The notes under the pieces are model-generated. The model searched no databases. It was not told where the DNA came from and saw nothing but the letters and a program-made list of their open reading frames with translations. Shown one piece after another: positions 16,430 through 22,531 of a stretch of DNA of 34,540 nt (its first letter is position 1; the number at the start of each line of letters is the position of its first letter). The DNA comes from a virus: positions 1-34,540 of the IMG/VR virus record IMGVR_UViG_3300049733_000321; one strand, 5' to 3'. Position numbers and translations under genes: made by a program.

Positions 16430-16456
16430 AAAAAGCCCGGCGCTTGGCCAGGCTTT
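16430..16456 (-). terminator. Intrinsic terminator before the HNH-terminase genes
   Basis: On the minus strand AAAGCCTGGC and GCCGGGCTTT pair over 10 bp with one G-U and a 5-base loop, followed immediately by further T residues (TTTTT in total). It lies between the DUF6456-like gene and HNH. It should stop leftward transcription unless the polymerase is modified. Confidence 0.75.
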
Positions 16457-16460
16457 GGAA

Positions 16461-16503
16461 CGTGGGACCCCACGATATGGAGAACTATCTACATTTGGGG
16501 TCC
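16461..16503. repeat. Nested palindromes between terminator and DUF6456-like gene
   Basis: CGTGGG-AC-CCCACG (16461-16474) is a near-perfect palindrome. Its inner part GGACCCCA (16465-16472) also pairs with TGGGGTCC (16496-16503), 23 bases away, overlapping the 3' end of the gene. Two competing structures immediately upstream of the terminator could form an antiterminator/terminator switch or a protein-binding site. Confidence 0.5.
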
Positions 16504-17004
16504 GTGCTTCGTCAAGACCATAGGCCTTGATCTTCGCAAATAACCCCACGAAACAGCCATATCGTCCAGGGAAGCCCGCAATAAATCAGCTGCGCTCTTG
16601 GTGGCCCTGCCCTTGGGAATCATCATTTCAGAGAACGAATAACCATATCCGCATACCGCTTCCAAAAGCTTGTAGGAACGCCAGCCCAGGAGATCACGGC
16701 AGATCCTGAGATCCCTTGCGGCGACGACCACCTTATCCGAAAGCGAAGAACCGGCGCGGTTGTCGACACGCTCGCCTCCTGAGGAAACCATGCCGTTGAC
16801 GATCTCGAAGGCCGCCCGGAATCGGTTGGCGGCACGCATCTGGTGGTCGTTGATCACGTGCCGTGACCGAAGGTAGACGATCGCGCTTTCCTTGACGTTC
16901 ACATGAACGCCGATGCGCTTCGGGTTGGCGGAACTCTCGAAATGATCAGCGGCGAACCACGGGTTATCCGCCTCGATCGTCGCCAGTTGCGCCTTACGGT
17001 TCAT
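16489..17004 (-). CDS. DUF6456-like protein
   Basis: The 171-residue protein starts at the ATG that overlaps the stop of a 32-codon gene (ATGA, 17001-17004). It has the DUF6456-type layout: IVYLRSRHVINDHQMRAANRFRAAFE near 45-70, LSDKVVVAARDLRICRDLLG near 89-108, LLEAVCGYGYSFSEM, and a final helix ADLLRASLDDMAVSWG. The family occurs in alphaproteobacteria and their phages and is often considered DNA-associated; its role is unsettled. The last gene before the main terminator is where an antiterminator such as lambda Q would sit, but no sequence similarity supports that. Function remains unknown. Confidence 0.75.
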   Translation of the reverse strand: MNRKAQLATIEADNPWFAADHFESSANPKRIGVHVNVKESAIVYLRSRHVINDHQMRAANRFRAAFEIVNGMVSSGGERVDNRAGSSLSDKVVVAARDLRICRDLLGWRSYKLLEAVCGYGYSFSEMMIPKGRATKSAADLLRASLDDMAVSWGYLRRSRPMVLTKHGPQM

Positions 17005-17099
17005 CTCACCACCCAATCGATGATGATCCAGCCCGTCACCACGACTACGACTAGGATGATGCCGAGCAGCCACCGTTGTTCCCTAGGCTGGAGCGGCAT
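17001..17099 (-). CDS. 32-residue single-span membrane peptide
   Basis: This short ORF begins with ATG at 17099, inside the last 17 bases of the endolysin gene, and ends with a TGA overlapping the next ATG by four bases. The peptide has a charged start (MPLQPREQRW), then a continuous hydrophobic span (LLGIILVVVVVTGWIIIDWVV) and one terminal Arg. The overlap at both ends and the clean membrane span argue that it is real. Next to the endolysin it could be a holin-like or lysis-accessory peptide; this is inference. Confidence 0.65.
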   Translation of the reverse strand: MPLQPREQRWLLGIILVVVVVTGWIIIDWVVR

Positions 17100-17814
17100 C
17101 GCCCATCCTCGCATGCAAGATCACCTCGCCATTGACCGCCACGCTGACCGCCACGCCGGGATCCGATTGAATGTTGACATGCACCGTGCCGAAGCCGGGC
17201 TTTGGCCGCAGCGCCGGCGTCACCCTCGCCGCCTCCAGCGCATCCATGAAGGCGAAATGATAATCCGCCACCTTCGGCCCAATGGTTGAGACATCGCCGT
17301 TGATGATGTCCCTTGCGCCAACCGCGTCGTTGTCCGTCTCGTTGAAGAAATCCGACAGCTTCGATCCCCGGAACCAGCCCTGGTACATGCCGATGAACAT
17401 GACCTTCGCGGCGATGACCAGGTTCAGCGCCTGCCCGGCGTGCCAGACAAGATCATCGTCGCCGGCCAGCCCAAGCTCATCCGTCGCGCGCTGATAGTTG
17501 TCCCGCCAGGTGAGCTGCACGAAGCCGCGGCCGTAATAGGTCTGCCCGGTTTCGGCATCCGGCACGCCGTAGGGATGACCGGCGCCCTCGCCGTATTCCT
17601 CGATGGGCTGCATGGTCTGGGCGGTCTCGTGGAACGTGGTGGCCAGCATATAGCCCAGCCATCGCAGGTCTGGATCGCGCTTTTGCACCAGCGGGTTTTC
17701 CCATGCGTCGAGAATGGCGTTCTGGCCGTCCACCTGCTGCTGGGTCATCGAGCCGGAAAACAGCGAGGCCCGCACGGCGTCGAAATAAACCTTTCGGTCA
17801 AAGCGCGTGGTCAA
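17083..17814 (-). CDS. Endolysin, GH19 chitinase/lysozyme-like
   Basis: In the 243-residue protein, residues 1-195 match the GH19-type endolysin pattern. They contain WLGYMLATTFHETAQTMQPIEE near 52-73 with the likely catalytic Glu after FH, then TYYGRGFVQLTWRDNYQRA near 91-109 and DIINGD near 169-174. The C-terminal 40 residues form a beta-strand-rich extension (GTVHVNIQSDPGVAVSVAVNG) not typical of the core fold. The start is TTG with a strong SD (GGAGG, seven bases upstream). No signal peptide is visible, so a holin or pinholin is presumably needed. It cleaves peptidoglycan glycan strands to release phage. Confidence 0.9.
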   Translation of the reverse strand: MTTRFDRKVYFDAVRASLFSGSMTQQQVDGQNAILDAWENPLVQKRDPDLRWLGYMLATTFHETAQTMQPIEEYGEGAGHPYGVPDAETGQTYYGRGFVQLTWRDNYQRATDELGLAGDDDLVWHAGQALNLVIAAKVMFIGMYQGWFRGSKLSDFFNETDNDAVGARDIINGDVSTIGPKVADYHFAFMDALEAARVTPALRPKPGFGTVHVNIQSDPGVAVSVAVNGEVILHARMGDAAPA

Positions 17815-17845
17815 TGGCGTGCCTCCACGGCGCAGACTTGGCTGG

Positions 17846-18178
17846 TCATAGCAATTCGTCGTCGTCCGGCTTGCCTTCGTCCTCGTCGTCCATCGGCTCG
17901 GCGTCCAGTTGCTCTATCGCCTCCTCCAGCACCTGGCGCAAACTTTGCGGCTCGGCGCCCTTTTCCAGAAACCGGGTGATGAGGTTGGTCAGTTCGGCTG
18001 AAAATTCGTCCATTGGTTTCCCCTCCGATAATTGCGAAGCATTCGGCGGCGAATTTATCATATTTCGCAGCCGCTCGATCTCGTCGGCTGCTTCCCTGGT
18101 CATGGCCTCGATGTCATCCGGATCAACCGGCGTGATCCGATACGGCCAGCCACGCAGCCTCTCGACAAGGTCGCTCAT
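17846..18178 (-). CDS. Hypothetical acidic protein with MSD-ERLR N-terminus
   Basis: The 110-residue protein begins MSDLVERLRGW and contains AADEIERLRNM at about 30-40, a heptad-rich motif shared with the next gene upstream. The C-terminal 50 residues are very acidic. A perfect internal SD (GGAGGGG) stands about six bases before an in-frame ATG at 18013 (Met56, MDEFSAELTNLITRF), so a separate 55-residue product may be made. Proteins starting this way are frequent in phages, with no known function. The start overlaps the preceding stop by four bases. Confidence 0.7.
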   Translation of the reverse strand: MSDLVERLRGWPYRITPVDPDDIEAMTREAADEIERLRNMINSPPNASQLSEGKPMDEFSAELTNLITRFLEKGAEPQSLRQVLEEAIEQLDAEPMDDEDEGKPDDDELL

Positions 18179-18594
18179 TGCTCACCGCCTTTCAGGGCGC
18201 GGATGCCAGCGGCAAAGTAATTGCCGTCCGCTTTCTCGTTGCCTTCCGCACAGAACCGCGCCGCCTCTTCCAGCGTCTCGTCGCGCGAGGTGCGGACGAC
18301 ACCATCCATCCAGTCGAGCGTGGCCCGCAGCCGCTCGATCTCGTCGGCGGCTTCGTGCAACAGTTCGCCATCGAATGTATGCGAGCCAAAACGGCCACCC
18401 CGGTTACGCAACCGCTCAATGATGTCGCTCATCTTCCGGCCCTCCCAATCATGGCGGTCGCCGCGCCTGCGCTTGGCGGCAATGGCGGCCAGGAACGACA
18501 GATAGCCGTCAAGCGCGGGGTCGTAGCCGTCGGCGTGCGTGTCGCCGAGAAACTGCGCACCCGGATCCGTGGTTTTCCAGCGGTCGTAGCTCAT
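18175..18594 (-). CDS. Hypothetical protein, fusion of a short domain with an MSD-ERLR domain
   Basis: The 139-residue protein starts at 18594, where the ATG overlaps the stop of the 26-codon gene. The first part (MSYDRWKTTDPGAQFLGDTH, LDGYLSFLAAIAAKRRRG) is followed in frame by MSDIIERLRNRGG and HEAADEIERLRATLDWM. The latter repeats the pattern of the downstream gene. SD GGAGGG lies eight bases before the internal ATG (MSDII, Met55), which suggests two formerly separate genes now read as one, or two starts in one frame. Function unknown. Confidence 0.65.
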   Translation of the reverse strand: MSYDRWKTTDPGAQFLGDTHADGYDPALDGYLSFLAAIAAKRRRGDRHDWEGRKMSDIIERLRNRGGRFGSHTFDGELLHEAADEIERLRATLDWMDGVVRTSRDETLEEAARFCAEGNEKADGNYFAAGIRALKGGEQ

Positions 18595-18671
18595 CCCAGC
18601 ACCGCCCAGCCGATCAGCGCCCACAAAAGCAGTGACAGGCTGACAGTCCAGAACCCCGCCGTGAGGCTCAT
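18591..18671 (-). CDS. 26-residue single-span membrane peptide
   Basis: A 26-codon ORF with a strong SD (GGAGG, five bases before ATG at 18671) ends in a TGA that overlaps the next start by four bases. The peptide is nearly all hydrophobic (MSLTAGFWTVSLSLLLWALI then GWAVLG), one membrane span with no charge. Strong SD plus coupling support translation. It resembles the minimal membrane peptides found in phage operons; a role in lysis or membrane regulation is possible but unproven. Confidence 0.65.
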   Translation of the reverse strand: MSLTAGFWTVSLSLLLWALIGWAVLG

Positions 18672-18684
18672 AATCGCCTCCGTT

Positions 18685-19044
18685 TCATTGTTCAGTGATC
18701 TCCATTCCCAGTCGTTTCATCCATGCTTTTGTCAGTGGTGGCGGCGCAAACGGTAATATGTTTTCCCCTTTTTCAATGCGATCAGCCATTTGGCGAAGAA
18801 AATCTGCCCATTCCGGTGCCGGCCGACTTTCCGCAAGATTGAATTCCAAGTGGATAAAGTACAGCGCCGACGAGACAATCCACGGTGCTGCACCCTGCCT
18901 GAGACGATCTTCAACAAACCACAGCAGTGCTCTCATTTCGATATCCGTGGCTTGATCAGTCAGTTTCGCCTCACGGATTTCGTCATTGCTTTGATCGAAT
19001 TCTCGCGCCAGTTTTTCTTGAGTGAATTTTCGATGACGTTTCAC
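18685..19044 (-). CDS. Hypothetical helical protein
   Basis: The 119-residue protein starts with GTG overlapping the previous stop (GTGA, 19041-19044). The N-terminus is basic (MKRHRKFTQEKLAREFDQ) and the middle is helical (IEMRALLWFVEDRLRQ, WIVSSALYFIHLEFNLAE). A C-terminal helix (WADFLRQMADRIEKGE) is followed by a proline-rich turn. No family is recognised. Its base composition is less GC-rich than its neighbours, which may point to a separate origin. Confidence 0.65.
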   Translation of the reverse strand: MKRHRKFTQEKLAREFDQSNDEIREAKLTDQATDIEMRALLWFVEDRLRQGAAPWIVSSALYFIHLEFNLAESRPAPEWADFLRQMADRIEKGENILPFAPPPLTKAWMKRLGMEITEQ

Positions 19045-19253
19045 AGCCGCCGCCTCACCTCGTGGAGCGCCTTTATCTGCGCCTCCAGGTACGCAATCGT
19101 CGCGTCGATCATGGCGGTGACGGTGGGCTTGTCGGTGGGCGGCATCGGGTCGATCGGCGGCGGGTTGTTCTTGAATGGGGAGGCGCGCAGCTTCGGCACG
19201 TCCTTGAAGTCGTGGTCTAAGGCGTCATTGATCTGCTTTGCGAGTTCTTCCAT
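19041..19253 (-). CDS. Hypothetical small protein
   Basis: The 70-residue protein MEELAKQINDALDHD is chosen from the ATG at 19253 because an SD (GGAGA) lies eight bases upstream; an ATG eight codons earlier has none. It has a proline-rich centre (NNPPPIDPMPPTDKPT) and a C-terminal helix (IDATIAYLEAQIKALHEVRRR). It overlaps the neighbouring genes on both sides. No function is recognised. Confidence 0.6.
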   Translation of the reverse strand: MEELAKQINDALDHDFKDVPKLRASPFKNNPPPIDPMPPTDKPTVTAMIDATIAYLEAQIKALHEVRRRL

Positions 19254-19458
19254 CTGCGTTTTCTCCAGTAGGGGCATGCTTGGCTTTCATGGTTGTGCGT
19301 GTCAGCAGCCGCTCGGCGTCCTTGACATCCTGGGCGGTGAGTTTGACCGGCAATTGCGGGCCGGGCGGATCGGGCGGCTTCTCCCGCATGGACCGGCATA
19401 TGCGGTCGATGTGCTCGCGGGCGAGGAAGGACAGGCGGCCGTAGGGCGAGGGTTTCAA
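19225..19458 (-). CDS. Hypothetical small protein
   Basis: The 77-residue frame starts with TTG overlapping the DUF1376 stop (TTGA, 19455-19458). It begins MKPSPYGRLSFLAREHIDRI, has a Pro-rich stretch (KPPDPPGPQLP) and a helix (TAQDVKDAERLLTRTTMKA). Its last 29 bases overlap the next gene. The coupled start and normal amino-acid usage support it; function is unknown. Confidence 0.55.
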   Translation of the reverse strand: MKPSPYGRLSFLAREHIDRICRSMREKPPDPPGPQLPVKLTAQDVKDAERLLTRTTMKAKHAPTGENADGRTRKADQ

Positions 19459-20111
19459 TGTTTGAGCCCTCCTGCCATGAGCCGCCAGTATTCGGCCGAG
19501 CGGCGATAGTCCTCCGGCTCTGGCTCCTCTTCCTGCTTCATCGTTGAAGCGACGGCATCGACAAGCGCCCGAGTGAGCGAGCCGCCATCACGAGCGAAGC
19601 GCGCGAACTCGGGCGAAGTTGGGTCGTTGGCGGTCTCGCGCGGAACGTAGAGCACTTCACTCTCCGTGGGGGGGATTTTCCCGGCTATTGGGGGCGGAAA
19701 ATCCCCCTTTTGGTTTTGGATAGGCACGCGCGCGCGCGAGAAATCGAACAAGTCATTGTTTTCTTTCGAATTGACATGCCGATCTGAAGCCACTTTTGGC
19801 GGATCAGATACGGCATTTTGCGAAACCCTTTTTCTAACGTTTTCAATGGTGCCCAAAAGCCGCTTTTGGGTCAGTTCGTCAGCTCCGGTCAGTCTCAGAA
19901 ATGGCATCAGCCGCTGTTTCACGCGGCTCCACCGCTTCGGTGCCACGCAGCATATCCGCGCCAGGTCGTGGTCGTCGTTCGGCACCGATCCATTGCGCCT
20001 CCACATCGCCATCAAGAGCAGCAAATAGGCGCCGTGCTCTTCAGCCGTCAGATGCGTCGTATCGGCCAAGTAGGCATCGATAAACAACGGCATTGACGGA
20101 TACTTGCTCAT
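19455..20111 (-). CDS. DUF1376 (YdaU-like) protein, probable replication accessory
   Basis: The 218-residue protein opens with the DUF1376 signature (PLFIDAYLADTTHLTAEEHG, then AYLLLLMAMWRRNG near 26-39) and an ICCVAPKRWSRVK helix. The C-terminal half is low in structure and charged, as in many family members. DUF1376 proteins occur in prophage replication regions, sometimes next to DnaC-like loaders, and have a winged-helix-like N-terminus. Here no helicase or loader gene is found nearby. The ATG at 20111 is preferred over an in-frame GTG three codons upstream. Confidence 0.85.
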   Translation of the reverse strand: MSKYPSMPLFIDAYLADTTHLTAEEHGAYLLLLMAMWRRNGSVPNDDHDLARICCVAPKRWSRVKQRLMPFLRLTGADELTQKRLLGTIENVRKRVSQNAVSDPPKVASDRHVNSKENNDLFDFSRARVPIQNQKGDFPPPIAGKIPPTESEVLYVPRETANDPTSPEFARFARDGGSLTRALVDAVASTMKQEEEPEPEDYRRSAEYWRLMAGGLKH

Positions 20112-20153
20112 CGTCACCACCCATACGGCCCCCGCCGCTTTGGTTGGTTGCCG

Positions 20154-20834
20154 TCATGCGGCGTCCGCCAGGACATGCCGCATCGCCGCCTTGCCGATGA
20201 ATTCCGCATAGGCCGGCGGAATGGCCTGGCTCAATTCGGTCATCGTCATCCAGTCGATGTCCATTGCCGCGCGCGCGTCATCGACTGGAAAAGTCCGGCG
20301 CACGCGGTTTCGGATGACGTTCTGTTGCGGGGTATGGCCGGTGACCGTGATGGTTCGGCATCGGTCGCGCCGGTGCCCGGCGCGGTGATGGCACGGCGGC
20401 GCGAGCAGCAGAAAAGAGGTTTCGAAATATCGATGCCGGCGCAATTTCGCCCCGCATGGCGTCACGAGATCGAACATCGAGCCGCAGAGCATGATGGTCG
20501 ATCGCAGCGGCGAGCCAGGCACATTTTCCATCGCATAAGGAACACCGGCGGCGACCAACATGGCACGCGTTTGCGGAATGAAATCAGCGTGTTCTTTGGC
20601 GTTCCACATCTTGCGCAATGACGTATGCGCCTGGCACGGCGGCGAGGCCCACACGAAGTCGAAATCGCGCAGGTCGATCGGCGCGGCAAAGACATCCGCG
20701 CGAATGAAACGGTCGCCACAATATCGCGGCTGATCGGCTATATCGACGCCGGTGACGTGAAAGCCGGCGCGTTGCAACCCTTTGGCGACGCCGCCCGCAC
20801 CGCAGAAAAGATCGAGCGCACGCGGCTTTGTCAT
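20154..20834 (-). CDS. DNA cytosine (C5) methyltransferase
   Basis: The 226-residue protein starts at the ATG overlapping the preceding 40-residue gene (ATGA, 20831-20834). It has motif I ALDLFCGAGGVAKGLQRAGF, a GVDI acidic motif II, and motif IV FVWASPPCQAHTS with the catalytic Cys. It also has motif VI MENVPG and a motif VIII-like RRHRYFE. The protein is short for a C5 enzyme, with a small target-recognition region and a C-terminal helix SQAIPPAYAEFIG. It would methylate phage DNA, protecting it from restriction or altering regulation. It lies next to gcrA and an MT-A70-type methyltransferase. Confidence 0.92.
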   Translation of the reverse strand: MTKPRALDLFCGAGGVAKGLQRAGFHVTGVDIADQPRYCGDRFIRADVFAAPIDLRDFDFVWASPPCQAHTSLRKMWNAKEHADFIPQTRAMLVAAGVPYAMENVPGSPLRSTIMLCGSMFDLVTPCGAKLRRHRYFETSFLLLAPPCHHRAGHRRDRCRTITVTGHTPQQNVIRNRVRRTFPVDDARAAMDIDWMTMTELSQAIPPAYAEFIGKAAMRHVLADAA

Positions 20835-20953
20835 GCGCTCACCGGCGCCTTCCAGCGCGCCAGCGCATCCGCCACCATGAAGTGCACCGCCTCCTCCTTC
20901 GCCGGCGGCAGCCTGGCGGCCTTGCGGCGGGTGAACAGCGAAAGCTGGCTCAC
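20831..20953 (-). CDS. 40-residue protein between gcrA and cytosine methyltransferase
   Basis: A GTG start overlaps the gcrA stop (GTGA, 20950-20953) and the TGA overlaps the methyltransferase ATG (ATGA), so the gene fits exactly between them. The peptide is basic at the start (MSQLSLFTRRKAARLPPAKE) and ends in a helix (FMVADALARWKAPVSA). Position and double coupling support it; function is unknown. Confidence 0.6.
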   Translation of the reverse strand: MSQLSLFTRRKAARLPPAKEEAVHFMVADALARWKAPVSA

Positions 20954-21462
20954 GCCCGCGCCCTCCCATAATGGTGCCGGCAGTATGGCCAGCCCTTGTT
21001 GTCCACAGCCTCCGCGCAGAACAAAAACCCCCCGGGCACGTCCGGCGCGTCGAGCACCGGCCAGCGGCATTGATTGGCGCGCAGCTTGATCAGCGGCTTG
21101 GCCTTGCGGAAGGCCTCTCTTTCCTCCCAGCCGGTCCAGTCGTCATGTAGAATCTCAGCAACGCTTTTCGGCGGCATGGGTGCCTCTGGTTTGGGTTTGG
21201 GTTTCGGCTTTGGAAAAGATTTCGTCCGCGGCTTCGGCTGCGGCGGCGCTGCCTGCTTGCCCTGAGCCCGTCGAAGGGTCGGATAGCCGCGGTGCGAAAG
21301 GATCTTCTTCAGCTCGGCGTCGCGGTGAATGCGGCCAATGACGGCGTTGCGGGTGATCTTGAAGCGGGCGCCGATCTCCGAGCACGCCAGCCCGGCCAGG
21401 ATCCACGCCTCGACCTTGCGGCGGTCGGCCTGCGACCACAGCGCGGGCGGACCGGCGGTCAT
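20950..21462 (-). CDS. gcrA: GcrA-family cell-cycle regulator homologue
   Basis: The 170-residue protein has the GcrA layout. The N-terminal helix-turn-helix (WSQADRRKVEAWILAGLACS, EIGARFKITRNAVIGRIHR) is followed by a Lys/Pro-rich linker (about 70-105). The C-terminal sigma-interaction-type domain follows, with CRWPVLDAPDVPGGFLFCAE and GWPYCRHHYGRA. In Caulobacter GcrA binds sigma70-RNA polymerase and acts at methylated GANTC promoters. A phage copy could redirect host transcription or read methylation made by the adjacent enzymes; that is inference. A REP-like repeat encodes part of the linker. Confidence 0.93.
   Translation of the reverse strand: MTAGPPALWSQADRRKVEAWILAGLACSEIGARFKITRNAVIGRIHRDAELKKILSHRGYPTLRRAQGKQAAPPQPKPRTKSFPKPKPKPKPEAPMPPKSVAEILHDDWTGWEEREAFRKAKPLIKLRANQCRWPVLDAPDVPGGFLFCAEAVDNKGWPYCRHHYGRARA
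21260..21278 (-). repeat. REP-like interspersed element inside gcrA
   Basis: CCCTGAGCCCGTCGAAGGG is the 19-base core of an interspersed repeat seen widely in alphaproteobacterial and other proteobacterial genomes (CTTCGAC..GCTCAGG type). Here it lies in frame in the GcrA linker and encodes part of LRRAQGK. It is imperfectly palindromic. The match is from memory of the motif, not a search. Confidence 0.6.
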
Positions 21463-22301
21463 GCGGCCGCCTCCTCAACTTCATTGCCCCATGCATCCCA
21501 GCCAGGTCGCGCAGGACCGCGCCGGTTCAGTTCGATTTTGGGAAGATTCGGAAAGTATTGCTCGATCAGTTCAAGGAACTGTTCCGGTTTGGCCGAATGT
21601 TCCTTGCGCGCGATCGCCAGCACTGACGCGAACTGATCGCCCATCGCCGGTGCCGGGATGTTGCCTCTGGTGCCAACCAGCAACAACTCATGGCGGTTGC
21701 GGAACCAATAGCCGGTGCCGATGTGGACTTTGTCCCAGACGAGGTGCGACTTGTATTCGAAGCCCCAGGCTTCCATGACGCGCAGGGCGTCACAGAGCAT
21801 CGGAACCGTCGCCCACTCGTACAAAACGCAATCGTCGGCGGCGATCGACGCTACATCGCGCGCCGCGATGATGTCCGTGATGCTGGTCGGATAGTGGTTG
21901 TCGGCAGCGCGATCCATACCGGTCTCGCGCGAATAAGGCTCAAAGCGCCATTCAGGATCAGCAACAATGACGCCGTACCGTTTTTTTGGCAGGGCGACGA
22001 TCTTGCCGGCCAATTCCTGTTCGCGCGCTGCCCGCTTCTCGGCCTTGGTGGGTTTCTGAACGTTTTCGTTCAGCTTCTGAACATCGGCATTGATCGTCGC
22101 TGCCGATACCCCGAGCAGCTTTGCCGCCTGGCGTTGGCTCAACCCGCTTTCGATCAGCTTCGTCGCCGTTTTACGCCGCGCCTCGACGGTAAGTCGCAAA
22201 GCATCGGCGGTCGTATGGCCGCCCTCGATGCCCCAATCAACCAGATCGCGAACACCAGTCAGGAGCTTCCCGGCAATCTTGGTAAAGGCATCGTCGCTCA
22301 T
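21459..22301 (-). CDS. MT-A70 family adenine methyltransferase with N-terminal HTH
   Basis: The 280-residue protein starts at an ATG overlapping a 31-codon gene (22298-22301). Residues about 47-78 form a helix-turn-helix (ATKLIESGLSQRQAAKLLGV, SAATINADVQKL). From residue 108 comes the MT-A70 fold: YGVIVADPEWRFEPYS (DPEW at 115-118 in place of the usual DPPW), WGFEYKSHLVWDKVHIGTGYW, then NRHELLLVGTRGNIPAP and KPEQFLELIEQYF. The enzyme would add N6-methyl-adenine to DNA; the HTH may give DNA targeting or autoregulation. The Pro-to-Glu change in the catalytic motif is unusual but known in phage relatives. Next to gcrA it may modify the methylation that GcrA reads. Confidence 0.9.
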   Translation of the reverse strand: MSDDAFTKIAGKLLTGVRDLVDWGIEGGHTTADALRLTVEARRKTATKLIESGLSQRQAAKLLGVSAATINADVQKLNENVQKPTKAEKRAAREQELAGKIVALPKKRYGVIVADPEWRFEPYSRETGMDRAADNHYPTSITDIIAARDVASIAADDCVLYEWATVPMLCDALRVMEAWGFEYKSHLVWDKVHIGTGYWFRNRHELLLVGTRGNIPAPAMGDQFASVLAIARKEHSAKPEQFLELIEQYFPNLPKIELNRRGPARPGWDAWGNEVEEAAA

Positions 22302-22393
22302 GACAGGATGTCCCGCAGTCGCCGCTCGTCGATAAGGGCTTGGGTTAACTGGAGATCGAATTTCTTGTCGTGACCGAATTCGATCTTGGTCAT
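22298..22393 (-). CDS. 31-residue protein coupled to the MT-A70 gene
   Basis: The ATG at 22393 has SD GGGGAG eight bases upstream, and the TGA overlaps the methyltransferase ATG (ATGA). The peptide MTKIEFGHDKKFDLQLTQAL and LIDERRLRDILS is charged and helical. Strong SD and coupling support translation. Its job may be only to deliver ribosomes to the methyltransferase start, which lacks an SD. Confidence 0.55.
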   Translation of the reverse strand: MTKIEFGHDKKFDLQLTQALIDERRLRDILS

Positions 22394-22423
22394 TCCACCC
22401 ACTCCCCTTTTTTGTTGGCCGCC

Positions 22424-22462
22424 GCCGGGCGTCTGGGGTAACGGCGACATAAGGCGCCCGGC
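22424..22462 (-). repeat. Inverted repeat in leader upstream of the methyltransferase genes
   Basis: GCCGGGCG (22424-22431) pairs with CGCCCGGC (22455-22462) across 23 bases. It lies in the 138-base gap between the HTH gene stop and the 31-codon gene. On the leftward transcript it is followed by A-rich sequence, not a T tract, so it is not a standard terminator. Confidence 0.5.
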
Positions 22463-22469
22463 AGCTTCC

Positions 22470-22528
22470 TTTCACGCCTTTTGAAAACTCCTGCTTGTCG
22501 AAGGCAGAAGCGAGGGATCGGCGTGAAA
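22470..22528. repeat. Nine-base inverted repeat after the leftward HTH gene
   Basis: TTTCACGCC (22470-22478) and GGCGTGAAA (22520-22528) are perfect inverted repeats 41 bases apart, next to the stop of the HTH gene. Together with the downstream hairpin they suggest a structured leader or a pair of regulator sites at the entry to the leftward operon. Confidence 0.5.
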
Positions 22529-22531
22529 CCC

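Noticed and set aside
20041-20157. Short minus-strand ORF starting in an ATGA overlap with the cytosine methyltransferase stop
   Set aside because: About 38 codons, mostly out of frame inside DUF1376, without SD. The overlap is likely chance, since the DUF1376 start follows closely.
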